A stretch of DNA of 64,000 bases from Rhodospirillaceae bacterium. Its GTDB lineage: Bacteria > Pseudomonadota > Alphaproteobacteria > Rhodospirillales > Rhodospirillaceae. Every line of letters starts with the position of its first letter. Position 1 is the stretch's first letter. The stretch is from the NCBI GenBank assembly GCA_040219235.1, contig JAVJSV010000011.1, positions 496,001-560,000 on the forward strand. The letters run 5' to 3'. Below the pieces are notes generated by a model. That model had not been told where the DNA came from. It worked only from the letters and a program-made list of their open reading frames with translations, and did not search any database. Shown here in pieces: positions 55,914 to 64,000 of the stretch. Both the position numbers and the translations under genes were made by a program.

Positions 55914-56888
55914 ATGAAGGGATGGCTGGTCGAGGAATTTGGTGGCCCAGAAGTGATGCAGTGGGCCGATATCCCAGACCCCGTGCCCGGTCCAGACGAA
56001 GTGGTGGTCGATGTGCATGCGTCGGGCGTCAACTTTGCCGAGACGCGTATGCGCGCTGGAACGTACACAGGCTTGGCCTCGCCGATCATACTTGGGCTCG
56101 AAGGTGCGGGCGTTGTGTCCGCCATTGGCGCGAGCGTCGACAGTTGTGCGGTGGGCGATAAAGTCTTTTTCCGTGGTCGCGGGTCTCATGCCACGAAATG
56201 TCTGATTCAGGACTACCATGCGTTTCCATTGCCCGATGGTTGGACGTTTGAGCAAGGGGCTGCGGCTGGTGTGGGCTGGCTCACCGCATGGCACGCTTTG
56301 CACATCGTGACCAAAGCCCAGCCCGGTGAAAAAGTTCTCATTGAAGCTATTGCGTCATCGGTCGGCACGGCTGCCTTGCAAATCGCGAAAGCCAAAGGCT
56401 GCTGGGTGGTCGGAACTGCGAGTCAGGACGAGAAACTGGCCAAAGCCACCGCGTATGGCTGCGATGCGTTGATCAATTACAAAACCCAAAACGTCCATGA
56501 AAGGGTGATGGAACTGACCGAAGGCAAAGGCTTGGATGTTGGTTGCATGACCATTGGCGAAGAAACCGCCTCAGATCTGATCGAATCTATGGGTCATGAA
56601 GGCCGCATTGCGATGTACGGCTCCACCGGCGGTCGCATGGTCACTTTTAGTTTGAATATCGGTGCCCGCAATATCCAGCTTCTCTCAATGAGCATTGATA
56701 GCTCAGCGCGATATGTACCTGAGACTATCCCAAGCTTCCGCAATGAGGCGATCCCGATGTTTAAAGATGGCACGTTCCGTCCCATCATCGATACCGTACT
56801 GCCTGTTTCAGAAGTGGCCAGAGCCCACGAGATGGTCGGCGAACGGCATCACTTTGGTAAAATCATTCTAGCCGTGCCTCAGGACTAA
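55914..56888 (+). CDS. Quinone oxidoreductase-like medium-chain dehydrogenase, second copy
   Basis: 324 residues. GVNFAETRMRAGTYTG and the cofactor region EAIASSVGTAALQIAKAKGCWVVG replace the usual AAGGVG loop (the loop reads ASSVGTAAL). The C-terminal PVSEVARAHEMVGERHHFGKIIL is typical. GAGACGGAG before the ATG. It is distinct from the protein at 49363. It is 25 bases before the next hydrolase gene. Confidence 0.88.
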   Translation: MKGWLVEEFGGPEVMQWADIPDPVPGPDEVVVDVHASGVNFAETRMRAGTYTGLASPIILGLEGAGVVSAIGASVDSCAVGDKVFFRGRGSHATKCLIQDYHAFPLPDGWTFEQGAAAGVGWLTAWHALHIVTKAQPGEKVLIEAIASSVGTAALQIAKAKGCWVVGTASQDEKLAKATAYGCDALINYKTQNVHERVMELTEGKGLDVGCMTIGEETASDLIESMGHEGRIAMYGSTGGRMVTFSLNIGARNIQLLSMSIDSSARYVPETIPSFRNEAIPMFKDGTFRPIIDTVLPVSEVARAHEMVGERHHFGKIILAVPQD

Positions 56889-56913
56889 TAGGCGCCCGGC
56901 GTTCGGAGGGGCT

Positions 56914-57876
56914 ATGCTTCGCGTTCTCTTAATCGCACTGGCTACAACTCTGCCCGCTCATGCGGGTGTCTTAGATATCTACAAGTCGTTGCGTGGAGAA
57001 GAAGATGTCAATGTGACCTATCCCGTCGTGCTGGACAGGCCGGGTCGGATGATTCCGCTTGCGGTGCGTGTCACCTGGCCGGCGGGTGCTGGGCCTTATC
57101 CATTGGTCGTGTTTTCACAGGGCGCTTTATGTCCGAAGAATATGTACACAGCCGTGACGGACCATTGGACGTCCCATGGTTACGTCACAATTTCACCGCT
57201 GCATCTTGATTCAGAATCCAACGGTTTCGGGTTTCAGGACCTTGCAGGTAAGGACTTGGTTGGCGAACGCGTCCAAGACATGAGTTATATCTTGGATATG
57301 CTGGACAACATTGAGACCGCAGTCCCAGGCTTAAAAGGAAAAATAGATCGCGATCATATTGCGGCGGCAGGCCATTCTTTCGGTGGTCAAATTGCGCTAA
57401 CCATGACGGGCCTTGATATAGTTGATCCGAACACTAGCGAACTCCTGGATGTCGCTGATGATCGTTACGATGTGGCTGTGGTGCTGAGTGGTGTCGGACC
57501 ATTGCCGAACATCGCCGAGGGCGCTTTCGCACGTTATACGGGGCCTGTTTATTCTTCGGGTGGCACGAAAGATTTGGGCGCGACAGGCAGGGGACCGGTA
57601 CATCCTTGGCCCTGGCGTATGGCCGCTTATTTTGAAACCCCTCCGGGCAATAGCTATGGCGTTGTGTTGGACGAGGGGGATCACTACTACGGTGGTCTCA
57701 TCTGTCGCGAAACAGCAGGAGGAACCCCTGACCACGAAGGCCTCTCCATCATTCGGGGCACATCCACAGCGTTCCTAGACGCGTATCTCAAAGACGATGC
57801 CTCTGCTCAAGATTTTCTTGAGAACGCTGAGGTGCAATCCCTGACAAATAACCGTGCGAGCCTGGAGCGCAAGTAA
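56914..57876 (+). CDS. Exported alpha/beta hydrolase, chlorophyllase/dienelactone-hydrolase-like
   Basis: 320 residues with a short signal peptide (RVLLIALATTLPAHA). The nucleophile elbow is AAGHSFGGQIAL (Ser at about residue 155), and the catalytic His may be in DEGDHYYGGL. The arrangement VVFSQGALCPKNMYTAV is unlike lipases. Ribosome site GGAGGGG before ATG 56914. It lies between the quinone reductase and metY; the substrate is unknown. Confidence 0.85.
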   Translation: MLRVLLIALATTLPAHAGVLDIYKSLRGEEDVNVTYPVVLDRPGRMIPLAVRVTWPAGAGPYPLVVFSQGALCPKNMYTAVTDHWTSHGYVTISPLHLDSESNGFGFQDLAGKDLVGERVQDMSYILDMLDNIETAVPGLKGKIDRDHIAAAGHSFGGQIALTMTGLDIVDPNTSELLDVADDRYDVAVVLSGVGPLPNIAEGAFARYTGPVYSSGGTKDLGATGRGPVHPWPWRMAAYFETPPGNSYGVVLDEGDHYYGGLICRETAGGTPDHEGLSIIRGTSTAFLDAYLKDDASAQDFLENAEVQSLTNNRASLERK

Positions 57877-57917
57877 CTCTGGGCCTCAATACTAACGCTT
57901 AAATTAAGGAATATGAT

Positions 57918-59213
57918 ATGACCGACCGTAAATTGCACCCTGACACGCTCGCGCTTCATGCTGGTTTTCGGTCTGACCCAGCCACCACGTCCGTTGCCGT
58001 CCCCATTTATCAGACGACGTCTTACGAGTTTCGCGACACGGAACATGCGTCCAATCTCTTTGCGCTCGCTGAGCTTGGGAACATCTACACACGCATTATG
58101 AACCCGACCAATGACGTGCTCGAGCAACGTCTCGCCGCTTTGGAAGGCGGCGTTGCGGCCCTGGCAGTTGCCTCAGGCCAGTCTGCATCGACCTTTGCGA
58201 TCCTCAATCTCTGTCAGGCCGGCGACAACTTTGTCACGTCCACGGATCTTTACGGTGGCACGTGGAATTTGTTTGCCAATACGCTGAAGCAACTGGGGAT
58301 CGAGGCGCGCTTTGCTAATCCGTCAGACCCGGAGTCTTTCCGCAAGCTGACCGACGACAAAACCCGCTGCTACTATGCGGAAACGTTGCCCAACCCGAAG
58401 TTGGAAGTGTTCCCCATTAAAGAAGTGGCTGATATTGGCCGCAGTCTTGGCGTACCTCTGATCGTCGATAACACGGCGGCACCGCTGATCTGCCGTCCTA
58501 TTGATCATGGTGCCGCCATTGTTATGTATTCCACCACCAAATATATCGGCGGTCATGGCACCTCTATCGGGGGTGTAATTATCGACAGTGGCACGTTTGA
58601 TTGGGAAGCCCATAAAGAGCGTTTCCCATTGTTATCTGAGCCTGACTCTAGCTATCACGGGGCTGTCTGGATCGAAGCGGCGAAGCCGCTTGGACCAATC
58701 GCTTATATTCTTAGAGCGCGTGTTATTTTGCTCCGCGATATTGGGGCATCGATGAGTCCGATGAATGCTTTTCAGTTCATCCAGGGCGTAGAGACCTTGC
58801 CGCTGCGTATTCGTAAGCACTGTGAAAATGCGGCCACTGTTGCTGCGTTCCTTCAGAGCCATAGCAAAGTTTCACGGGTCATTTATCCTGGGTTGATGGA
58901 CGGCGAGGCACGCCGCCGAGCCGATACATATTTGGCCGATGGTCACTACGGTGGCTTGTTGGGTTTTGAATTAGACGGTGGCGTTGAGGCTGGTCGTAAG
59001 TTTATCGATTCACTGGAACTGCTCTATCACGTTGCCAACATTGGTGATGCCCGGTCCCTGGCGATTCATCCCGCCAGCACCACGCATTCCCAATTGTCAG
59101 TGGAAGATCAGGCTGCCACAGGAGTCACACCTGGATATGTGCGCTTGTCGATCGGCATCGAACATGCCGCCGATATTATCGCGGATATTGAACAGGCCCT
59201 TGGGAAAGTCTGA
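57918..59213 (+). CDS. metY: O-acetylhomoserine sulfhydrylase
   Basis: PLP enzyme of 431 residues that makes homocysteine from O-acetylhomoserine and sulfide. The PLP lysine is in YSTTKYIGGHGTSIGGVI (about residue 213). The start FRSDPATTSVAVPIYQTTSYEFRDTEHASNLF and the ILNLCQAGDNFVTSTDLYGGTWNLF block are characteristic of MetY rather than cystathionine synthase. Ribosome site AAGGAAT. A structured non-coding stretch and a strong terminator follow. It works in methionine synthesis, independent of the surrounding catabolic genes. Confidence 0.95.
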   Translation: MTDRKLHPDTLALHAGFRSDPATTSVAVPIYQTTSYEFRDTEHASNLFALAELGNIYTRIMNPTNDVLEQRLAALEGGVAALAVASGQSASTFAILNLCQAGDNFVTSTDLYGGTWNLFANTLKQLGIEARFANPSDPESFRKLTDDKTRCYYAETLPNPKLEVFPIKEVADIGRSLGVPLIVDNTAAPLICRPIDHGAAIVMYSTTKYIGGHGTSIGGVIIDSGTFDWEAHKERFPLLSEPDSSYHGAVWIEAAKPLGPIAYILRARVILLRDIGASMSPMNAFQFIQGVETLPLRIRKHCENAATVAAFLQSHSKVSRVIYPGLMDGEARRRADTYLADGHYGGLLGFELDGGVEAGRKFIDSLELLYHVANIGDARSLAIHPASTTHSQLSVEDQAATGVTPGYVRLSIGIEHAADIIADIEQALGKV

Positions 59214-59262
59214 AGTCTAAAGGGGGTTTGTAGCTGCGACTCCTTCAGGCCCAGAAATAAAA

Positions 59263-59436
59263 GCGGCCTCGGGAAAAAACGGAAGCGCCGGGTAAGAGGC
59301 CGCGGCTATTCCAATTCTCTCTGACCGAGGCCGCAACCGTGATCCCGATGAGGGAAAACGGAACTTCAGCAATTCGGGCCAGCTTGGGTCAAAGGGGCCG
59401 GACCTTATGCCACCATTGGGTGGGTCCAGTCCGGCC
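59263..59436 (+). ncRNA. Structured non-coding stretch after metY, unidentified
   Basis: Within the 323 bases between metY and allA. GCGGCCTCGG (59263-59272) is perfectly complementary to CCGAGGCCGC (59325-59334), and its first eight bases can pair instead with GAGGCCGC at 59296-59303. A second stem joins GGCCGGAC (59396-59403) and GTCCGGCC (59429-59436). The alternative pairings look like a switching RNA, and a strong plus-strand terminator lies 35 bases on. Match to a known class (6S, SRP, SAM or cobalamin riboswitch) was not found by eye. The limits shown span only the stems. Confidence 0.45.
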
Positions 59437-59470
59437 ATGCGCTGACGGGCACGGTTAGAACCTAACACTT

Positions 59471-59501
59471 TGTGGGAATTATTCCCACATTTATTTTTTT
59501 A
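59471..59501 (+). terminator. Strong intrinsic terminator (plus strand)
   Basis: TGTGGGAAT and ATTCCCACA form a nine-pair perfect palindrome with a one-base centre, followed by TTTATTTTTTTATTT. The T-run lies only on the plus side, so it ends transcripts coming from metY or the structured RNA. Confidence 0.85.
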
Positions 59502-59536
59502 TTTATTTTGCGGTGGGTTTTGCCTGGAATTCCGTC

Positions 59537-60103
59537 CTAAACGGCGATTTCAAAGATCATGCCGGTCCGTTGCGCCAGATTCTTTTTGTCCAAATCCGGC
59601 CCATGAGCCTCATTATCTTTGACGTTTTCGGTGGCGAGATTGCGAGTCGTCTCGCTGCGCAGAATCACCACCATGTTGGTATCGGCTTCCAAAGCGAACG
59701 GGAACTCGTGCCAGGTCCCGATATGCATGGTGAACCCGGCCTGACCGTCGAATCGAAAAGCTTCCAAGGTCTCCACGTCCGGCATTTCGCCTTCGGTCGG
59801 GGCGCCAAAAACGGCTACAAAAGGTTTTCCGCCCAAGGGGATAAAGGTTTGGGTATGTTTGAAATGGCGCTCCAGGTATTTCAGTTCAAAGGCTCGGGGC
59901 TGGAGTGTGGCGAGAGATAAACAAGTGTCGTCGTCTGATTTAAAGTCCACGGGTGCTGAAATGGCCACGGCGCCCTCGTAAAAGTCACTCACGCCAACGG
60001 GCGCTCCGGTTCCGGCGCCTAAAATTTTGCCGTAGGGGGCAAGGGCCTCAGGTGTTGCTGGTTTGACCTCTAAGGTCCGACGTTGAAGGGATGACCCGTC
60101 CAT
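59537..60103 (-). CDS. allA: Ureidoglycolate lyase
   Basis: Releases urea from ureidoglycolate to give glyoxylate in purine/allantoin breakdown, 188 residues. Family markers are LEVKPATPEALAPYGKIL at the start, LERHFKHTQTFIPLGGKPF and HIGTWHEFPFALEADTNMVV. No other allantoin genes are present in the window. It is convergent with the plus-strand terminator and lies between metY and the double hydrolase, which has its own upstream region. Confidence 0.88.
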   Translation of the reverse strand: MDGSSLQRRTLEVKPATPEALAPYGKILGAGTGAPVGVSDFYEGAVAISAPVDFKSDDDTCLSLATLQPRAFELKYLERHFKHTQTFIPLGGKPFVAVFGAPTEGEMPDVETLEAFRFDGQAGFTMHIGTWHEFPFALEADTNMVVILRSETTRNLATENVKDNEAHGPDLDKKNLAQRTGMIFEIAV

Positions 60104-60250
60104 GGTGTGCTCCTTTAAATATAAATATGTTTGAAAACACTGTAACGCCAGCCATCAGGCGAAACCAGAATTCTAAGTTGCACTGTTCCTCTGGTCAGAA
60201 CAGGGGTTCACTGGTTAATCTCTGGCCCTTACGGATATGGGAGAAGACGC

Positions 60251-61930
60251 ATGGCTGCCAAGATTACTAGACATATGGCTACGATTCGCGGCGAGCGCCA
60301 GGTGCATTACCGCCGTGCTGGCTCTGGTCCGCCGGTCATTCTGTTGCACCAATCTCCCAATTCCTCCCAGGAATATATTCCGCTGATTGAAGATTTGGCC
60401 AACGATTACACGGTGATCGCACCCGATACCCCAGGCAACGGCTTGTCAGACCCGCTCGAACTCGACTCTCCGGTGATGACGGACTACGCGCAAAACGTCG
60501 CCGACCTGATGGATGTGCTGGGTATTGAAAAATGTCCGGTCTATGGATTCCACACCGGCGCTGTCTGCTCTTTAGAACTGGCTTGGCGTCACCCCGAAAA
60601 ACTCACGGTTGGGGTGGTCAATGGCTACGTCAATATGCCCGAAGACCTGGTTGTGGAAATTCTGGAAAATTATTTTGTGCCCCTTGAGTACAATTGGAGT
60701 GGCTCGCACCTGACCTGGACGTGGGCGCGTTTTCGCGAACAGCTCATCTTCTTCCCCTGGTACCGCACAGACTTAGCCTCGCGTATGGATGCGACATTGC
60801 CACCACCGGAGCGTTTGCAAACAGCGGTGATTGAGTTTCTGCGTTCTGGCCCTGACTATCGCAAGCCCTACCGCGCAGCTTTTACTCAAGATGCCAATAA
60901 CTCCGTCAAAGAGATGCAGGTAAAGTGCATTATCATGAGTCCCAAGACTGATGTTCTGTATGAAGGCTTGGACCGCATGCCGCCACCGTCGGACTCGGTT
61001 GAAGTGTATCGTCCGGATACTGGCCCCGACGCCATAGATATTCTCAAGCGTGTTCTCAAAGAAAACCCATCCCCAAAACCGGCCCCGTCAGTCGTCAAGA
61101 CAGAACCAGTGCCGGGCAAATTGTGGGGCGAGTACGTTCAAGTTGGCGGTGGGTCATTGTACTGTCGTCGCAACACAGATGGAGCTGGTCGCCCCATACT
61201 CTTTATACACGCCTCAGCGGCCTCAAGTTTTTCCATGGATCGCTACATGGAGCCGCTGATAGGCACGCGTCCGGTGCTGGCCATTGACCTTCCCGGCAAT
61301 GGTGAGTCTGAAAACCCTATGGGCGCTCTGACGGTTGAAAAGCAGGCGTCGTTCCTGGCGGAAGCCGTTCATGCCCTTGGCTATGATGAGATTGACGTGT
61401 TCGGCACCTGGGGCGGCGGTACGGTCGCTGTAGAACTCGCTGTGCAACATCCAAACCTTGTTAAGCATGTGGCGGTGCCAAGCATTATGGCTATGGAACT
61501 GAACGGCCAGGCCCTCGAAGATTTTTCGTCGAAATACACGCCAGATATTCCCTTTGATGACTTCGGCGGCCATTGGATTTTTGTGTGGAACATGGTGCGC
61601 GATCAAGAATTGTTTAACCCGTGGTTCGAACGCAAGGCGGCTAATATTTCACGTTTTGGCGAGCCCGATATTGATCCAGAAGTAATTCAGCGCCGCACGC
61701 TCGATTTGTTCAAGGCTTATGATATTTACCAGGCGGCATACAAAGCACACTTTAGCTATCCCATGTCGGAACGCCTGCCTAAGATGCAATGTCCTTTGTT
61801 GTTGGGTGGCCCTGAGTCTCCCATGACCAAGTCTGCAGTTGCTTCTGGGCCAGCCGATTACACGGTCAAGGACATGCCAGCTGATCATGCTGGTGTTGCG
61901 CAAACCATTGTGGAATTTTTTGATCGGTAA
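60251..61930 (+). CDS. Fused double alpha/beta-hydrolase without a canonical nucleophile
   Basis: 559 residues made of two alpha/beta-hydrolase domains (about 1-270 and 300-559). Each has the oxyanion-hole region (PPVILLHQSPNSS; RPILFIHASAASS) and the strand-turn DTPGNGLSDP / DLPGNGESENP. However, the elbow G-x-Nu-x-G reads GFHTG in the first and GTWGG in the second, so neither position holds Ser, Asp or Cys. Catalysis would need another residue or the protein may act as a binding partner. The gene leads an operon with a membrane protein, a glutaredoxin-DinB fusion and a cytochrome c. Ribosome site GGGAGAAG before the ATG. Confidence 0.85.
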   Translation: MAAKITRHMATIRGERQVHYRRAGSGPPVILLHQSPNSSQEYIPLIEDLANDYTVIAPDTPGNGLSDPLELDSPVMTDYAQNVADLMDVLGIEKCPVYGFHTGAVCSLELAWRHPEKLTVGVVNGYVNMPEDLVVEILENYFVPLEYNWSGSHLTWTWARFREQLIFFPWYRTDLASRMDATLPPPERLQTAVIEFLRSGPDYRKPYRAAFTQDANNSVKEMQVKCIIMSPKTDVLYEGLDRMPPPSDSVEVYRPDTGPDAIDILKRVLKENPSPKPAPSVVKTEPVPGKLWGEYVQVGGGSLYCRRNTDGAGRPILFIHASAASSFSMDRYMEPLIGTRPVLAIDLPGNGESENPMGALTVEKQASFLAEAVHALGYDEIDVFGTWGGGTVAVELAVQHPNLVKHVAVPSIMAMELNGQALEDFSSKYTPDIPFDDFGGHWIFVWNMVRDQELFNPWFERKAANISRFGEPDIDPEVIQRRTLDLFKAYDIYQAAYKAHFSYPMSERLPKMQCPLLLGGPESPMTKSAVASGPADYTVKDMPADHAGVAQTIVEFFDR

Positions 61931-61978
61931 TGCCGGATCGCAGCGAATTGGTACGTCGTTTTAAGGAGAGAAAAGAGT

Positions 61979-62644
61979 ATGGAAAGTTATTTGGTCTGGG
62001 GGTTTATCCACATTCTCCTGTTCGTGTTCTGGCTTGGTGCCGATGTTGGTGTGTTCCTCTCGGCGGTTTATGCCAAACGCGTGGACCTGAGTTTTGAAAC
62101 CCGGGCCACCATCATGAAGATGGGTCTTCTTATTGATTTCCTGCCGCGCATTTGTTTTGCGCTGATCTTTCCGGTTGGTCTCCATCTCGCGGCTTCTCTG
62201 GGGCTTTATGAGATCCCCACGTGGTTATTTGTGGCGGGCTGGGGCGTTGGTCTGGGCTGGATTTATATGGTCATTTTAATTGGCCAGAACGAAGGCAAGC
62301 CCCTAGCTGAAAAGCTGATGCTGGCACAGTTCGGCCTCGAAGGCGTGCTTGGCACGGTCTACGTCGGTGTTGGGTTGTGGTCGTTATTTGGCAATGGGCC
62401 GCTTCAAGAAGGCTGGTTCGCAGTAAAAATTCTGCTGTTTGGTTGTGTGTTTTATGCGGCCATGGCGATTGACATTTGTTTCCGCCCGTTCATCAAACCG
62501 TTCATGGAATTGGCCGAACATGGCTCGACCCCCGAGCGCGAAGCCATCATCACCAAGACCATTAATAAAACACTGGTCGCGGTTCTCACTATGTATGCGC
62601 TCATTGCCACCGTAGCGTTCCTGGGTAAAGTGAAGCCCTTCTAA
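61979..62644 (+). CDS. Six-helix integral membrane protein, CopD-like appearance
   Basis: 221 residues with six predicted membrane helices (about 5-28, 48-74, 80-102, 118-140, 146-166, 195-217). Helix 1 carries FIHILLFVFWLGADVG, with His in the first membrane helix as in CopD-like or haem-binding membrane proteins. Helix 2 contains a Pro-Arg-Ile-Cys segment. No family name is certain. It sits 48 bases after the double hydrolase and 16 bases before the glutaredoxin-DinB gene. Confidence 0.82.
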   Translation: MESYLVWGFIHILLFVFWLGADVGVFLSAVYAKRVDLSFETRATIMKMGLLIDFLPRICFALIFPVGLHLAASLGLYEIPTWLFVAGWGVGLGWIYMVILIGQNEGKPLAEKLMLAQFGLEGVLGTVYVGVGLWSLFGNGPLQEGWFAVKILLFGCVFYAAMAIDICFRPFIKPFMELAEHGSTPEREAIITKTINKTLVAVLTMYALIATVAFLGKVKPF

Positions 62645-62660
62645 CACAAGGACTCCATTC

Positions 62661-63446
62661 ATGCCTGAGCCTTACCGCGTGTTCTGGCAACCTGGATGCT
62701 CCAGTTGTTTGAAAGCCAAGGAATTCCTTACCCAGCACGCTGTGGCTTTTGAAAGCGTCAACGTCCTTGCGGATGACGATGGCTTGGCTGCTTTGCAGGC
62801 ACTCGGGGCGAAGTCCGTCCCCGTTGTCTCCCAGGGGCAACGCTTTGTCTTCGCCCAAAACCTGCGTGATGTGGCGGTCTTTGTTGGAGTTGATGGCCCG
62901 GCCAAAGGTCTCGCCGTTACAGAATTGGTTGCAAAAGTTGAGCGTATTCTGACTGTTGCGCAATCTCATGCGCGACAGTTGCCGCTTAAAGTACTGCGAA
63001 AAAAATTGCCGGGTCGCGACCGCACCTATTTAGCTCTCAGCTATCACATCTTTGTCATCGCTCAGGCGTTTCTCGAAGCGGCTAAGGGTGGCGTTCTAAC
63101 GTTTGAGTTTTTTGAACGTCAGCCGTCCGAGGCTATTTGTGATGGCGATGCTGTTTCTGATTTTGGCGCTTTGGTCGCAGTCGATTTTCAGGCATGGTGG
63201 TATAGTACGAATGCTGGAAGCCGGCTTCCCGAAACACTCGAAACCTACTATGGTGCGCAGTCAGTCGATGATTTGTTAGAGCGCACAGCTTGGCATATGG
63301 CGCAACACACCCGCCAATTAGCAGCCGTCATTGAAAGCCTAAATATTACCCTATCAGATCATCTGTCTACGGCTGATCTCGCAGGTCTGCCGTTGCCAGA
63401 TCATGTCTATGATGACGAGGTTCCCCTGAACGCTGAAACCCGCTAG
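62661..63446 (+). CDS. Glutaredoxin-DinB-like fusion protein
   Basis: 261 residues. The N-terminal domain (about 1-80) is a glutaredoxin with CSSC (RVFWQPGCSSCLKAKEFL) and the cis-Pro region AKSVPVVSQG. The C-terminal domain (about 105-245) resembles DinB-type metal-binding four-helix bundles: YHIFVIAQAFLEA supplies a first His, and WHMAQHTRQLAAVI has the HxxxH pair. This would link thiol chemistry to a metal-dependent transferase. Ribosome site AAGGA before the ATG. It is followed by a cytochrome c gene. Confidence 0.82.
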   Translation: MPEPYRVFWQPGCSSCLKAKEFLTQHAVAFESVNVLADDDGLAALQALGAKSVPVVSQGQRFVFAQNLRDVAVFVGVDGPAKGLAVTELVAKVERILTVAQSHARQLPLKVLRKKLPGRDRTYLALSYHIFVIAQAFLEAAKGGVLTFEFFERQPSEAICDGDAVSDFGALVAVDFQAWWYSTNAGSRLPETLETYYGAQSVDDLLERTAWHMAQHTRQLAAVIESLNITLSDHLSTADLAGLPLPDHVYDDEVPLNAETR

Positions 63447-63481
63447 ACAGATTATCAGCACGGTTTTTTCGGAGCACCCCC

Positions 63482-63979
63482 ATGGTGACTAAAGTTTTTG
63501 CATTTGCTGCAGCATTTTTTTGTTTGTCCTTCACCTCAACAGCTTTTGCAGAATCGCCGGAAGAGCGCGGCGAGTATTTATCAGAAGTCATGGTCTGTGT
63601 TGAGTGTCACACACCTGGTGTGTTGATAGGAGCGCCGCATGGGCCAAGTCTGTCAGGCAGTGAAGTGGGTTACGGCATTCCTGGCCTGGGTGTGTACTAT
63701 GGCCCGAACCTCACACCCGATATGGAAACCGGTCTGGGGTCCTGGTCGGAAGAGGATATTGTTACCGCTCTGCGCACGGGTGTGCGGCCTGACGGTCGCA
63801 TACTGTCGCCGGTGATGCCGTGGCGCGCTTTTGCGAATTTAAAAGATCAAGACGCCTATGCATTGGCGGCTTATCTGAAAAGCATGGAGCCGGTCAGCAA
63901 CAAGGTGCCAGGTCCGTTTGGTCCCACAGAAACACCCACATCCTTCTACTACAACTTCGTCGTTCCTAGCGCACAATGA
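63482..63979 (+). CDS. Exported cytochrome c, alcohol-dehydrogenase-type
   Basis: 165 residues with a signal peptide (VFAFAAAFFCLSFTSTAFA). A single haem motif CVECH lies near residue 38. The segment PNLTPDMETGLGSWSEEDIVTALRTGVRPDG and SPVMPWRAFANLKDQDAYALAAYLKSM, with Met as likely axial ligand, match the cytochrome subunits of PQQ/FAD alcohol dehydrogenases. It is the last complete gene of the operon; the stop overlaps a possible start of another gene. Confidence 0.92.
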   Translation: MVTKVFAFAAAFFCLSFTSTAFAESPEERGEYLSEVMVCVECHTPGVLIGAPHGPSLSGSEVGYGIPGLGVYYGPNLTPDMETGLGSWSEEDIVTALRTGVRPDGRILSPVMPWRAFANLKDQDAYALAAYLKSMEPVSNKVPGPFGPTETPTSFYYNFVVPSAQ

Positions 63980-64000
63980 GCCAGTCCACCTATCCCAACC
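63976..64000 (+). CDS. Start of a possible next gene, cut by the window edge
   Basis: The ATG at 63976 overlaps the TGA stop of the cytochrome c in an ATGA arrangement, which usually marks a coupled downstream gene. Only eight codons (MSQSTYPN) are in the window, so no product can be named. Confidence 0.4.

Noticed and set aside
59217-59468. An 83-codon minus-strand frame in the metY-allA gap
   Set aside because: No ribosome site or family match; it runs through the inverted repeats of the structured RNA candidate.
60187-60210. LexA-type operator CTGTTC-N9-GAACAG upstream of the double hydrolase
   Set aside because: The spacing and orientation do not fit the alphaproteobacterial SOS box, and no SOS gene is adjacent.

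Overview
The window looks like a chromosomal segment of an alphaproteobacterium of moderate GC content, most likely a free-living aerobe. The evidence is the split Fo gene order atpI-atpB-atpE-atpF'-atpF, the ispH-thrB-rnhA cluster with an APH-type homoserine kinase, an SMC/DsbA-like pair and a DciA-like/MutY pair, and a tandem glycine riboswitch ahead of gcvTHP. No rRNA, tRNA, CRISPR array, insertion sequence or phage gene was found.

Layout. 1-5.4 kb: the 3' end of thrC, an M16 peptidase, then a three-gene dehydrogenase cluster (HisD-like, 3-hydroxyacyl-CoA-dehydrogenase-like, SDR). 5.4-10 kb: YqgE/AlgH, a peroxiredoxin, rnhA-thrB-ispH on the minus strand, a double CDGSH iron-sulfur protein and a lipoprotein. 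10-16 kb: a glycine riboswitch and the glycine cleavage operon gcvT-gcvH-gcvPA-gcvPB, followed by a secreted amidohydrolase. 16-23 kb: the Fo ATP synthase operon, smc and a DsbA-like lipoprotein on the minus strand. 23-31 kb: tandem DUF1838-type proteins, a large hybrid histidine kinase with a separate receiver protein, a small exported protein and a MipA/OmpV porin. These lie between smc/dsbA and dciA/mutY, genes that I recall as neighbours in many relatives. 31-40 kb: mutY, maeB (malic enzyme fused to phosphotransacetylase), an orphan peptide-binding protein, two minimal cyclic-nucleotide-binding proteins, an AcuI-like reductase whose 3' end is tandemly repeated, and an FAD-linked oxidase.

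40-54 kb is more accessory. It holds a lipoprotein, a decayed protease-like remnant, two paralogues of an unrecognised family (one exported, one not), a cytochrome c fused to GLUG repeats, a secreted beta-propeller protein, an MFS carrier, a HAD phosphatase and a quinone reductase. It also contains a ribbon-helix-helix regulator facing a small ORF and dps across a repeat-rich AT region, and an amidoligase / glutamine-amidotransferase-like gene pair. 54-64 kb looks catabolic: an MFS carrier, a quinone reductase, hydrolases, an O-acetylhomoserine sulfhydrylase followed by a structured non-coding stretch with a strong terminator, ureidoglycolate lyase, a double alpha/beta-hydrolase whose two nucleophile elbows lack serine, a six-helix membrane protein, a glutaredoxin-DinB fusion and a cytochrome c.

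The best candidates for undescribed biology are the amidoligase/GATase pair, the cytochrome c-GLUG protein with its neighbours, the nucleophile-less double hydrolase in its redox operon, and the structured RNA after metY. All assignments rest on reading the sequence and on recalled family motifs; no database search was run.
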